Origin: an uncultured Flavobacteriales bacterium
Lineage (GTDB): Bacteria > Bacteroidota > Bacteroidia > Flavobacteriales_D > Crocinitomicaceae
Reading direction: 5' to 3'
DNA: 5,702 nucleotides
Assembly (NCBI GenBank): GCA_913031405.1
Contig: CAJWCX010000098.1
Coordinates: 1 to 5,702 of the forward strand
Shown here: piece by piece, positions 1 to 5,702 of the stretch
How the letters are laid out: each line of letters opens with the position of its first letter
Numbering within the stretch: position 1 is the stretch's first letter
Position numbers and translations under genes: made by a program
The notes under the pieces: model-generated
What the model was told of the DNA's origin: nothing
Seen by the model: only the letters and a program-made list of their open reading frames with translations
Database searches by the model: none

Positions 1-1611
1 ACACAGAGATGAAATCAAACCGATGTTGGGACCTTCAGGTGTTTCAATTGTACATAATCTTCCATAATGCGTGTAATGAACATCACGAACCTCGAATCCA
101 GCTCTTTCACGAGATAGACCACCAGGTCCTAATGCAGATAATCTTCTTTTGTGTGTCACCTCTGATAATGGATTCGTTTGATCCATAAACTGCGACAGCT
201 GATTCGTTCCAAAGAAAGAATTAATAACTGAAGACAATGTTTTCGCATTGATCAAGTCAATTGGTGTGAAAACCTCGTTATCACGAACGTTCATTCTCTC
301 TCTAATGGTCCTTGCCATCCTTGCAAGACCCACACCAAATTGAGAATACAACTGCTCACCTACCGTTCTAACACGCCGATTAGAAAGGTGATCAATGTCA
401 TCCACGTCAGCCTTTGAATTAATCAACTCAATCAGATACTTTATGATTAAAATCATGTCATCTTTAGTCAAGACTCTTGACTCTTCAGACTGATCAATAC
501 CGAGTTTTTTATTCAATCGGAATCGCCCAACCTCTCCAAGATCATAACGGGTATCAGAGAAAAATAATTTTTCAAAAACTCCCTTAGCTGTCTCATAATC
601 GGGGGGATCAGCATTTCTTAATTGTCTGTATATATGCTCAACCGCTTCTTTTTGAGAATTTGAAATATCCTTTTGAAGCGTATTGTAAATAATAGTGTAA
701 TCAGCACTATTGATATCCTCTTTGTGAAGTGTTACCGCTTTTGCTCCTGAATCCATAATGGCTTCGAGATGTTCCTCGGTTATAACCAATTCGCGATCGA
801 AAATAACTTCATTTCGTTCGATAGAAACAACTTCCCCTGTATCCTCATCAACGAAGTCTTCAATCCACGTTTTTAAGACTCTTGCGGCTAATTTTCTGCC
901 AACTAGTTTCTTCAGATTGGTTTTGTTTACTTTCACTTCATCTGCCAAACCAAAAATATCTAAAATATCCTTGTCAGTCTCATAACCGATAGCTCTAAAT
1001 AAAGTGGTAACAGGTAATTTTTTCTTTCTGTCGATATACGCATACATGACATTATTGATATCAGTTGCGAACTCGATCCAAGATCCCTTGAAAGGAATAA
1101 TTCGAGCCGAATATAACTTGGTTCCATTAGCATGCCTTGATTGTCCAAAGAATACACCTGGTGATCTATGCAATTGGGAAACAATAACACGCTCTGCACC
1201 ATTAACGACAAATGAACCTTTTGGCGTCATATAGGGAATGGTCCCTAAATATACATCCTGAACAATGGTTTCGAAATCCTCGTGCTCTGGATCTGTACAA
1301 TACAACTTCAATTTAGCTTTTAAAGGAACGCTATATGTCAACCCTCTTTCAATACATTCTTCAATCGAATATCGTGGTGGATCAATGAAATAATCCAAAA
1401 ACTCTAAAACGAATTGATTTCGTGTATCGGTAATTGGGAAATTTTCAGCGAAAACCTTAAATAGTCCTTCACTCTCACGATTTTCGGGTGTTGTTTCCAA
1501 TTGGAAAAACTCCCTAAAAGATTTTAATTGGATTTCTAAGAAATCCGGATAATCAAACTGATTTTTGCTTGAAGCAAAATTAATTCTGGTTGAATTATTT
1601 GATGTTGCCAA
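1..1611 (-). CDS. rpoB: RNA polymerase beta subunit, N-terminal 537 residues (runs off left edge)
   Basis: This is the catalytic beta subunit of RNA polymerase, which forms one side of the active-site cleft and the rifampicin pocket. I translated the frame through without finding a stop or frameshift. The N-terminal part (about residues 10-40, NFASSKNQFDYPDF) and the beta lobe with its VSQLHRSPGVFFGQ segment near residue 150 are clear. SKADVDDIDHLSNRRVRTVG lies just before the rifampicin region (about 468-500, QLSQFMDQTNPLSE then THKRR). Asp477, His487, Arg490 and Ser492 match E. coli D516, H526, R529 and S531, so no classical resistance change is visible. The start is TTG at 1609-1611. An in-frame TAA lies five codons upstream, and the first in-frame ATG is about 130 codons downstream, far inside the conserved domain. 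There is no Shine-Dalgarno sequence. It follows rplL across a 107-nt gap containing an attenuator-like hairpin. The C-terminal part lies outside the window. Confidence 0.98.
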   Translation of the reverse strand, partial: MATSNNSTRINFASSKNQFDYPDFLEIQLKSFREFFQLETTPENRESEGLFKVFAENFPITDTRNQFVLEFLDYFIDPPRYSIEECIERGLTYSVPLKAKLKLYCTDPEHEDFETIVQDVYLGTIPYMTPKGSFVVNGAERVIVSQLHRSPGVFFGQSRHANGTKLYSARIIPFKGSWIEFATDINNVMYAYIDRKKKLPVTTLFRAIGYETDKDILDIFGLADEVKVNKTNLKKLVGRKLAARVLKTWIEDFVDEDTGEVVSIERNEVIFDRELVITEEHLEAIMDSGAKAVTLHKEDINSADYTIIYNTLQKDISNSQKEAVEHIYRQLRNADPPDYETAKGVFEKLFFSDTRYDLGEVGRFRLNKKLGIDQSEESRVLTKDDMILIIKYLIELINSKADVDDIDHLSNRRVRTVGEQLYSQFGVGLARMARTIRERMNVRDNEVFTPIDLINAKTLSSVINSFFGTNQLSQFMDQTNPLSEVTHKRRLSALGPGGLSRERAGFEVRDVHYTHYGRLCTIETPEGPNIGLISSLC

Positions 1612-1659
1612 AGATTTATGTTTTTAGTTAATGATTAGGCCTTCAAATAGCAGGCCGTT

Positions 1660-1702
1660 AAAAACAGGACAAGGCACCCGCATTTTGCGGTGCCTTTCCT
1701 GT
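1660..1702 (-). terminator. Attenuator-like hairpin with U-tract between rplL and rpoB
   Basis: On the minus strand a long hairpin begins 16 nt after the rplL stop. The arms 1697-1702 and 1664-1669 pair over 6 bp, 1689-1696 and 1671-1678 over 8 bp, and 1687-1688 with 1680-1681 over 2 bp. Single C bulges sit at 1670 and 1679, and a 5-nt loop at 1682-1686. The distal arm ends in five U (1660-1664). This is the form of an intrinsic terminator, yet rpoB starts 48 nt further on with no obvious promoter between. Partial attenuation is therefore likelier than full termination. E. coli has an attenuator in the same gap that lowers rpoBC relative to the ribosomal protein genes. An RNase processing site is an alternative reading. 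Confidence 0.75.
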
Positions 1703-1718
1703 GTGTAATTTGAAAAGA

Positions 1719-2099
1719 TTACTTAATCTCAACTTCAGCGCCAGCCTCTTCAAGAGATTTTTTAAGCCCTTCAGCTTCGTCTTTCGCTACACCTTCTTTC
1801 AAAGTAGTAGGAGCGTTATCGACCATATCTTTAGACTCTTTAAGACCAGTACCGGTAAGTTCTTTTACAAGTTTAACTACTGCCAATTTACTTGGTCCAC
1901 CAGCTTTCAATACTACGTCAAACTCAGTTTGAGCTTCACCAGCAGCATCTCCACCACCACCAGCAGCAGCACCAGCTACAGCTACAGCCGCAGCTGCAGG
2001 TTCGATACCGTATTCATCTTTCATTATCGTTGCCAACTCACTTACTTCTTTTACTGTCAAGTTAACCAACGTTTCTGCAATTTGCTTTAAATCAGCCAT
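1719..2099 (-). CDS. rplL: 50S ribosomal protein L7/L12
   Basis: This is the flexible stalk protein of the large subunit; dimers bound to L10 recruit EF-Tu, EF-G and other translational GTPases. The 126-residue product has the standard three parts. Residues 1-33 form the helical dimerisation domain, about 34-56 an Ala/Gly-rich hinge with a run of four glycines, and 57-126 the globular factor-binding domain. The last contains TEFDVVLKAGG, KLAVVKLVKELTG and the GLKESKDMVDNAP helix region, and ends in AEVEIK. The length is close to the usual 120-128. The ATG is directly followed by the expected short N-terminus. It lies 33 nt after rplJ, in an AT-rich spacer without a clear Shine-Dalgarno sequence, and the pair encodes the two components of the stalk. 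Confidence 0.99.
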   Translation of the reverse strand: MADLKQIAETLVNLTVKEVSELATIMKDEYGIEPAAAAVAVAGAAAGGGGDAAGEAQTEFDVVLKAGGPSKLAVVKLVKELTGTGLKESKDMVDNAPTTLKEGVAKDEAEGLKKSLEEAGAEVEIK

Positions 2100-2132
2100 T
2101 TTATTTTAATTTAAATAGATTTATTAATAATA

Positions 2133-2657
2133 TTATTGTGCCCTTTCTTCGAGCGTTTTCATGATGCCGGCAAGTTTACCGCCAGCACCTTTCAATCCAG
2201 ACAGTACATTTTTGGCAGGACTCTGTAACAAACCAATAATCTCCCCAATAAGTTCATCCTTACTTTTTAAGGATTCAAGGGCAGATAACTGATCATCACC
2301 AATGTATATTGACTCTTCCACATATGCTCCTTTTAAAATGGGCTTTTCGTTCTTTTTTCGAAAATCCTTAATCATTTTAGCGGGGGCACTTGAAGATTCA
2401 GACAACATAATAGAAGTCGCTCCTTTCAGAACATCTTTCAATGCCCCAAAGTCTTTTCCTTCCACTTTATCCATAGCCTTTTCCAAAAGTGCATTCTTCA
2501 CTACGCGCATGCTGATGTTTGCGTGAAAACATTTTCTTCTTAATGAATTCACAGCCTCAACAGTAAGCTCTGCAGTGTCTGTCAAATAGAATACGTTGGA
2601 GTCAGACAAATCTGACGTCAACTCCTCTATGTACTTTGCTTTTTCTTCTCTTGTCAT
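2133..2657 (-). CDS. rplJ: 50S ribosomal protein L10
   Basis: L10 anchors the L12 dimers to 23S rRNA at the GTPase-associated centre beside L11. I take the ATG at 2655-2657, giving 174 residues beginning MTREEKAKYIEEL. An upstream in-frame ATG at 2691-2693 would add 12 residues unlike any L10 start and overlap rplA by 26 nt, so I reject it. The RNA-binding domain spans about residues 1-130, with the conserved RVVKNALLEKA (51-61) and LKGAYV (108-113) segments. The C-terminal helix that carries L12 spans about 133-174. It is slightly longer than E. coli L10 (165), as I recall for other Bacteroidota. Spacing to the rplA stop is 10 nt, so the two genes are almost certainly cotranscribed and perhaps translationally coupled. 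I see no separate L10 leader, because there is no room for one. Confidence 0.97.
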   Translation of the reverse strand: MTREEKAKYIEELTSDLSDSNVFYLTDTAELTVEAVNSLRRKCFHANISMRVVKNALLEKAMDKVEGKDFGALKDVLKGATSIMLSESSSAPAKMIKDFRKKNEKPILKGAYVEESIYIGDDQLSALESLKSKDELIGEIIGLLQSPAKNVLSGLKGAGGKLAGIMKTLEERAQ

Positions 2658-2667
2658 TTTCTTAGTA

Positions 2668-3363
2668 TTAAGCGTTAACAGACTTGGCATCAATTTGAAC
2701 TCCAGGACTCATTGTAGAAGTAATATAGATACTCTTAAAATATGTCCCTTTAGCAGATGAAGGTTTCATTTTAATCAATGTCTGGAGAAGCTCATTCGCA
2801 TTATCCTGGATCTTACTCCCGTCAAAGCTTACTTTTCCTACTGATGAATGAATGATTCCGTACTTATCAACTTTAAAGTCAATTTTACCTGCTTTTACTT
2901 CATTTACAGCCTTACCAACATCCATGGTCACCGTTCCTGTTTTTGGATTCGGCATTAAACCTCTTGGCCCTAAAATTCGTCCAAGAGCTCCAACCTTACC
3001 CATTACAGATGGCATGGTGATAATTACGTCTATATCAGTCCATCCAGACTTGATTTTCGCAATATACTCGTCCAACCCGTAATAATCTGCTCCAGCCTCT
3101 TTGGCCTCTGCTTCCTTATCAGGAGTACAAAGGACAAGGACTTTCACATCTTTACCGGTACCATGTGGCAAAGCAACTGTGCCTCTTACCATTTGATTTG
3201 CTTTTCTGGGATCGACACCAAGACGAATACACATGTCAACAGAAGCATCAAACTTGGTTGTGGAAATATCCTTAACCAGATTGCATGCATCCTGAAGGGA
3301 ATATGCTTTTGATAAGTCATGCTTGCCAAGAACCTCTTTTCTATTTTTAGTCATTTTTTTCAT
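2668..3363 (-). CDS. rplA: 50S ribosomal protein L1
   Basis: L1 binds the 23S rRNA L1 stalk, helps release deacylated tRNA from the E site, and in many bacteria represses its own operon by binding the rplK leader. The 231-residue product is of normal length (E. coli 234). Domain I is built from the two termini, with FDASVDMCIRLGVDPRKANQ at 38-57. Domain II contains the family signature GRILGPRGLMPNPKTGTVT at 128-146. The C-terminal RNA-contact strand reads ITSTMSPG at 214-221. The start at MKKMTKN fits the usual short lead before the TKN segment; the ATG three codons later is a weaker alternative. It lies 9 nt after rplK and 10 nt before rplJ. One residue is worth noting: Ser219 stands where many L1 proteins have Gly after the Thr-Met pair. 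Confidence 0.98.
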   Translation of the reverse strand: MKKMTKNRKEVLGKHDLSKAYSLQDACNLVKDISTTKFDASVDMCIRLGVDPRKANQMVRGTVALPHGTGKDVKVLVLCTPDKEAEAKEAGADYYGLDEYIAKIKSGWTDIDVIITMPSVMGKVGALGRILGPRGLMPNPKTGTVTMDVGKAVNEVKAGKIDFKVDKYGIIHSSVGKVSFDGSKIQDNANELLQTLIKMKPSSAKGTYFKSIYITSTMSPGVQIDAKSVNA

Positions 3364-3372
3364 AACATTAAA

Positions 3373-3819
3373 TTATTTAGAGTTTGGACCATTTTTACCT
3401 TTAACATTCACACCCATACTACGTGCTGTACCCGCTACCATCATCATTGCAGAATCAACGGTAAAGCAATTTAAATCAGGAAGTTTATCTTCCGCAATCG
3501 TGCGAATCTGATCCCAAGTAATGGCACCTACTTTTACACGATTTGGTTCACCAGAACCTTTTTTGATTTTAATTTGCTCCATGATTTGCACTGCTGCTGG
3601 TGGAGTCTTCAAGACAAAGTCAAACGATTTGTCGCTGTATACTGTAATTACGACAGGTACCACTTTACCTGGCTTATCTTGGGTTCTTGCATTAAATTGC
3701 TTACAAAACTCCATGATATTTACCCCTTTCGCACCAAGAGCTGGTCCTACGGGAGGGGCCGGGTTAGCTGCACCGCCTCTGATCTGTAATTTGATCAATC
3801 CTGCTACTTCTTTAGCCAT
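3373..3819 (-). CDS. rplK: 50S ribosomal protein L11
   Basis: L11 sits at the base of the stalk on the GTPase-associated rRNA, affects EF-G and release factor action, and forms part of the thiostrepton site. In many bacteria it is also needed for RelA activation. The 148-residue product has the N-terminal domain (about 1-70) with the proline-rich NPAPPVGPALGAKGVNIMEF segment (19-38), which lines the thiostrepton pocket. The C-terminal rRNA-binding domain (about 74-141) contains KTPPAAVQ, GSGEPNR and VAGTARSMGV. It is a few residues longer than E. coli L11 (142), with a polar tail GKNGPNSK. The ATG overlaps the end of an alternating AT run, and no Shine-Dalgarno sequence is visible. It is the first gene after the 82-nt leader, which fits control of rplKA expression at this point. 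Confidence 0.99.
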   Translation of the reverse strand: MAKEVAGLIKLQIRGGAANPAPPVGPALGAKGVNIMEFCKQFNARTQDKPGKVVPVVITVYSDKSFDFVLKTPPAAVQIMEQIKIKKGSGEPNRVKVGAITWDQIRTIAEDKLPDLNCFTVDSAMMMVAGTARSMGVNVKGKNGPNSK

Positions 3820-3829
3820 ATATATATAA

Positions 3830-3900
3830 TTGTGTAGTCGAACATGAACGTTAACGATGGGAAGCTTTAATCATCTAGTTCACTCCTACGGTTAATACAA
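3830..3900 (-). promoter_or_regulatory. Candidate L1-binding leader of rplK
   Basis: The nusG–rplK gap can fold on the minus strand into a stem with asymmetric loops. GTAG (3886-3889) pairs with CTAC (3834-3837). Next come GA on the 5' side and GTTCGA on the 3' side as an internal loop. GTGAAC (3878-3883) then pairs with GTTCAT (3844-3849), with one G-U pair. Further in, GATG (3872-3875) pairs with CATC (3856-3859). An outer TTGT/ACAA pairing (3897-3900 with 3830-3833) is also possible. A short 5' GA facing a longer 3' loop between two stems recalls the L1-binding element of 23S rRNA and of known L1-regulated mRNAs. The L1 assignment is inference. An alternative pairing of TTAAC (3891-3895) with GTTAA (3851-3855) would compete with it. 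Confidence 0.35.
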
Positions 3901-3901
3901 A

Positions 3902-4456
3902 TTAACTTTCCTTCTCAACCTGCATATAGCTCAGCTCGAGTAGGTTTTTTCGTCCGAAAATTTTAACCATCACTTTCAATTTCTTTTTATCTTCATTAAT
4001 GTCGTCAATAACGCCACTAAAATTATTGAAAGGACCGTCAATCACCTTAACAGACTCTCCCACCACAAATGGAATCTTCAATTCCTCCTCTGTTTCTGCC
4101 AGCTCATCTACCTTACCTAAGATACGGTTGACTTCTGACATTCTCATAGGTACAGGCTCACCACCCTTTTCAGTACCTAAAAAGCCTATTACATTGGGAA
4201 TGCTTCTTATCACGTGTTTTACTTCACCCACAAGAGCAGCCTCAATCAAAACATATCCCGGAAGATACGCTCTTTCTTTATTTACCTTTTTTCCATTACG
4301 GATTTGAAAAATCTTTTCGGTAGGAATCAATACTTGTTCGATATTGTCGTCCAAGGATTTCATTCTACCCATCTCTATTTCAAGATATTCTTTTACTCTC
4401 TTTTCTTTTCCACTTATCGCACGAACGACATACCACTTTTTAGCAACTTCACTCAT
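3902..4456 (-). CDS. nusG: Transcription termination/antitermination factor NusG
   Basis: NusG binds RNA polymerase across its cleft, modulates pausing and Rho termination, and can link polymerase to the ribosome through S10. The 184-residue product (E. coli 181) has the NGN domain at about residues 5-115, with KKWYVVRAISGKEKRVKEYL at the start and the LPGYVLIEA strand near 65-73. A charged linker follows, then the C-terminal KOW domain (about 130-181) with GESVKVIDGPFNNFSGVI and VKIFGRKNLLELSYMQVEK. The GPF-F-G turn and IFGR strand are diagnostic. It starts 12 nt after secE. GGAA lies immediately before the ATG, too close to act as a normal Shine-Dalgarno. Placement between secE and rplK matches the common bacterial order. 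Confidence 0.99.
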   Translation of the reverse strand: MSEVAKKWYVVRAISGKEKRVKEYLEIEMGRMKSLDDNIEQVLIPTEKIFQIRNGKKVNKERAYLPGYVLIEAALVGEVKHVIRSIPNVIGFLGTEKGGEPVPMRMSEVNRILGKVDELAETEEELKIPFVVGESVKVIDGPFNNFSGVIDDINEDKKKLKVMVKIFGRKNLLELSYMQVEKES

Positions 4457-4468
4457 TTCCGTATATTC

Positions 4469-4678
4469 CTAAAAATTGTAAATATATCCGAGAACACCAT
4501 TCCACCAAAAGTTGGGATCATTCCCGAAAATTTTGTCCATAACGAAAATGGTCAATGCCAAAAGAATAGATGCTACAACAACTAGAACCGTATTATTCTG
4601 TAATTCTTCCCATGTAGGCCACGTAACATTGTGAACCAACTCATTGTACGTGTCTTGAATATAACTAAACACCTTCAT
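4469..4678 (-). CDS. secE: Preprotein translocase subunit SecE
   Basis: SecE is the clamp subunit of the SecYEG channel in the inner membrane, needed for stability of SecY. The product is 69 residues, the short single-span form common outside enterobacteria. An amphipathic N-terminal helix carries the conserved EL--NVTWPTWEEL segment (13-26). One transmembrane helix follows at about residues 30-50, and then a short tail rich in aromatics (NFWWNG). The chosen ATG at 4676-4678 gives the standard MKVFSYIQDTYNEL start. A longer in-frame ORF reaching 4747 would read through the tRNA-Trp gene and is not credible. A purine-rich stretch with GGAAG lies a few bases upstream, closer than the ideal spacing. 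The stop is TAG, unlike the TAA of the other complete genes here. Confidence 0.97.
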   Translation of the reverse strand: MKVFSYIQDTYNELVHNVTWPTWEELQNNTVLVVVASILLALTIFVMDKIFGNDPNFWWNGVLGYIYNF

Positions 4679-4700
4679 TACTTCCTTTTTTTTAATCCTG

Positions 4701-4773
4701 CACGGGCGGTAGGATTCGAACCCACGACCAATGGTTTTGGAAACCACTACTCTACCAGCTGAGCTACACCCGT
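4701..4773 (-). tRNA. tRNA-Trp (CCA anticodon)
   Basis: A full cloverleaf folds on the minus strand in 73 nt. The acceptor stem ACGGGTG/CGCCCGT has 7 pairs including one G-U. The D stem is GCTC/GAGT with loop AGCTGGTA. The anticodon stem is GTGGT/ACCAT around loop TTCCAAA, giving anticodon CCA for the Trp codon UGG. The variable loop is TGGTC, and the T arm is GTGGG/CCTAC with loop TTCGAAT. The A1-U72 pair and discriminator G73 are expected identity features of bacterial tRNA-Trp. The 3' CCA is not encoded (the bases after G73 are CAG), so it must be added by CCA-adding enzyme. The gene lies between tuf and secE and must be cut out of a longer transcript or have a promoter within tuf. Confidence 0.98.
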
Positions 4774-4775
4774 TT

Positions 4776-4803
4776 AAAAAGGGGAGCCACTAGGACTCCC
4801 CTT
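4776..4803 (-). terminator. Terminator-like hairpin after tuf, directly before tRNA-Trp
   Basis: On the minus strand, 19 nt after the tuf stop, AAGGGGAG (4796-4803) pairs with CTCCCCTT (4779-4786). Two further G-C pairs (4793-4794 with 4787-4788) sit inside, with one bulge at 4795 and the 4-nt loop TAGT. The distal arm runs into five U (4776-4780). This is a compact, GC-rich intrinsic terminator by form. It should end most tuf transcripts. The mature tRNA begins 2 nt downstream, so downstream genes need read-through or a promoter upstream of the hairpin. A role as a processing boundary for the tRNA 5' end is also possible. Confidence 0.85.
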
Positions 4804-4822
4804 ATTTTAAACTTTATATTTT

Positions 4823-5702
4823 TTACGAAACGATTTCCGTAACCTGTCCAGCTCCAACAGTTCGTCCTCCTTCACGTATCGCGAATCGAAGACCTTTGTC
4901 CATTGCTACAGGAACAATCAATTTTACATTAATTGATACATTGTCTCCAGGCATTACCATTTCACGACCATCGGTCAAGAAAATCTCTCCTGTTACATCC
5001 GTTGTTCTGAAATAGAACTGAGGTCTGTATTTGTTATGGAAAGGAGTGTGACGTCCCCCCTCTTCTTTCTTCAATACATAAATCTCAGCTTTGAATTCTT
5101 GGTGTGGTTTTGTCGAACCAGGCTTACAAATAACCATTCCTCTTTTAATCTGAGCTTTCTCAATACCTCTTAGAAGGATACCCACATTATCTCCTGCTTC
5201 ACCTCTATCCAAAATCTTGCGAAACATTTCAACACCTGTTACAGTTGATGTCAATTTCTCATCACCCATACCTAAAATCTCAACTGGATCTCCAGTGTTA
5301 CAAACTCCTGTTTCGATTCTTCCTGTTGCAACTGTACCACGCCCAGTAATCGTAAATACATCTTCAACTGGCATCAAAAATGGCTTATCAACATCACGTG
5401 GAGGAAGCTCGATGTAAGTATCAACTGCTTCCATTAATTCGTTAACTGTTTCAACCCACTTTTCTTCGTTGTTCAATGCACCAAGTGCAGAACCTTGAAT
5501 AACTGGGGTGTTGTCACCGTCATACTGATAAAAAGAAAGTAATTCTCTTACTTCCATCTCAACCAATTCTAATAATTCTTCATCATCAACCATATCCACT
5601 TTGTTCATGAATACAACCAGTCTTGGAACACCAACTTGTCTTCCTAAAAGGATGTGCTCACGAGTTTGTGGCATTGGTCCATCTGTTGCAGCAACAACTA
5701 GA
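4823..5702 (-). CDS. tuf: Elongation factor Tu, C-terminal 292 residues (5' end cut by window)
   Basis: EF-Tu is the GTPase that delivers aminoacyl-tRNA to the ribosomal A site. The visible part starts inside the G domain at LVVAATDGPMPQTREH, equivalent to about E. coli residue 103. It includes the guanine-specificity motif NKVD (E. coli N135-D138) and the SAL motif (GSALGAL). Domain II follows with FTITGRGTVATGRIETG and VEMFRKILDRGEAGDNVG. Domain III contains GGRHTPF, RPQFYFRTTDVTGEI, MVMPGDNV and the terminal GLRFAIREGGRTVGAGQVTE. The reading frame is open to the right edge; roughly 100 N-terminal residues with the P-loop and DxxG motif lie outside. The stop is TAA and a strong hairpin terminator follows. 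Cys appears in GVCNTGDPVEILGMG where I recall Ile or Val in many homologues. Confidence 0.99.
   Translation of the reverse strand, partial: LVVAATDGPMPQTREHILLGRQVGVPRLVVFMNKVDMVDDEELLELVEMEVRELLSFYQYDGDNTPVIQGSALGALNNEEKWVETVNELMEAVDTYIELPPRDVDKPFLMPVEDVFTITGRGTVATGRIETGVCNTGDPVEILGMGDEKLTSTVTGVEMFRKILDRGEAGDNVGILLRGIEKAQIKRGMVICKPGSTKPHQEFKAEIYVLKKEEGGRHTPFHNKYRPQFYFRTTDVTGEIFLTDGREMVMPGDNVSINVKLIVPVAMDKGLRFAIREGGRTVGAGQVTEIVS

Noticed and set aside
1638..1656. Small hairpin GGCCT/AGGCC upstream of rpoB
   Set aside because: It has only 5 bp with a 9-nt loop, which could arise by chance; there is no U-tract and no known motif.
1701..2090. Plus-strand ORF of 129 codons opposite rplL
   Set aside because: It is the antisense of a certain ribosomal protein gene, is Ser/Phe/Tyr-rich in the way such shadows are, and has no recognisable domain.
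2658..2693. N-terminal extension of rplJ overlapping rplA
   Set aside because: MMPSLLTLNTKK is not an L10 start. The ATG at 2655-2657 gives the expected N-terminus and a clean 10-nt spacing.
3818..3828. Alternating AT run at the rplK start, possible phase-variable repeat
   Set aside because: It is only 11 nt in an AT-rich genome, so slippage is unlikely to matter, and L11 is not a gene expected to phase vary.
3820..3901. Bacteroidota-type promoter (TTTG, then TAnnTTTG) before rplK
   Set aside because: A TTTG occurs near 3901, but I see no matching TAnnTTTG at suitable spacing. The same search before rpoB and the tRNA also failed.
4214..4585. Plus-strand ORF of 123 codons spanning antisense of nusG and secE
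   Set aside because: It crosses two real genes on the other strand and has no family resemblance.
4679..4747. N-terminal extension of secE to an upstream ATG
   Set aside because: It would translate through the tRNA-Trp gene, and the added residues do not look like SecE.
1..5702. Novel system, mobile element, CRISPR array or horizontally acquired segment
   Set aside because: All coding space is filled by core genes in conserved order, with uniform composition and no inserted ORFs or repeats.

Overview
This window is a conserved housekeeping block, and every gene in it reads on the minus strand. In transcription order (right to left) it holds the 3' part of tuf (EF-Tu), a tRNA-Trp gene, secE, nusG, rplK (L11), rplA (L1), rplJ (L10), rplL (L7/L12) and the first 537 codons of rpoB (RNA polymerase beta). 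The order tuf–tRNA-Trp–secE–nusG–rplKAJL–rpoB is widespread in bacteria and typical of Bacteroidota. The proteins agree with that. The RpoB N-terminus resembles Bacteroidota RpoB as I recall it, for example the NFAS-K and YPDF segments. L11 opens with MAKEVAGLIK, and the genes have AT-rich upstream regions with at most weak Shine-Dalgarno-like sequence. Some EF-Tu details (GVCNTGDPVEILGMG) remind me of Cytophagales, but that finer placement is a judgement from memory.

Layout from right to left: tuf enters the window already broken by its edge and stops at 4823. A strong GC hairpin with a U-tract follows (4776-4803), and the mature tRNA-Trp begins only 2 nt beyond it. secE starts 22 nt after the tRNA, and nusG 12 nt after secE. 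An 82-nt leader then precedes rplK and can fold into a stem with asymmetric loops, a plausible L1 autoregulation site. rplK, rplA and rplJ are separated by only 9 and 10 nt, and rplL follows rplJ by 33 nt. Between rplL and rpoB lies a 107-nt gap with a second hairpin plus U-tract, placed like the partial attenuator known in the E. coli rplL–rpoB gap. rpoB then starts at a TTG codon and runs off the left edge, presumably into rpoC.

Together the genes supply translation (EF-Tu, tRNA-Trp, the L1 stalk, and the L11/L10/L12 GTPase-associated stalk), protein export (SecE), and transcription with its elongation control (RpoB, NusG). The two hairpins and the rplK leader are the likely points where ribosomal protein, polymerase and EF-Tu output are set separately.

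I found no mobile element, CRISPR array, phage gene, accessory cluster or undescribed system. The points worth a second look concern expression signals and a few residue choices in otherwise ordinary genes.
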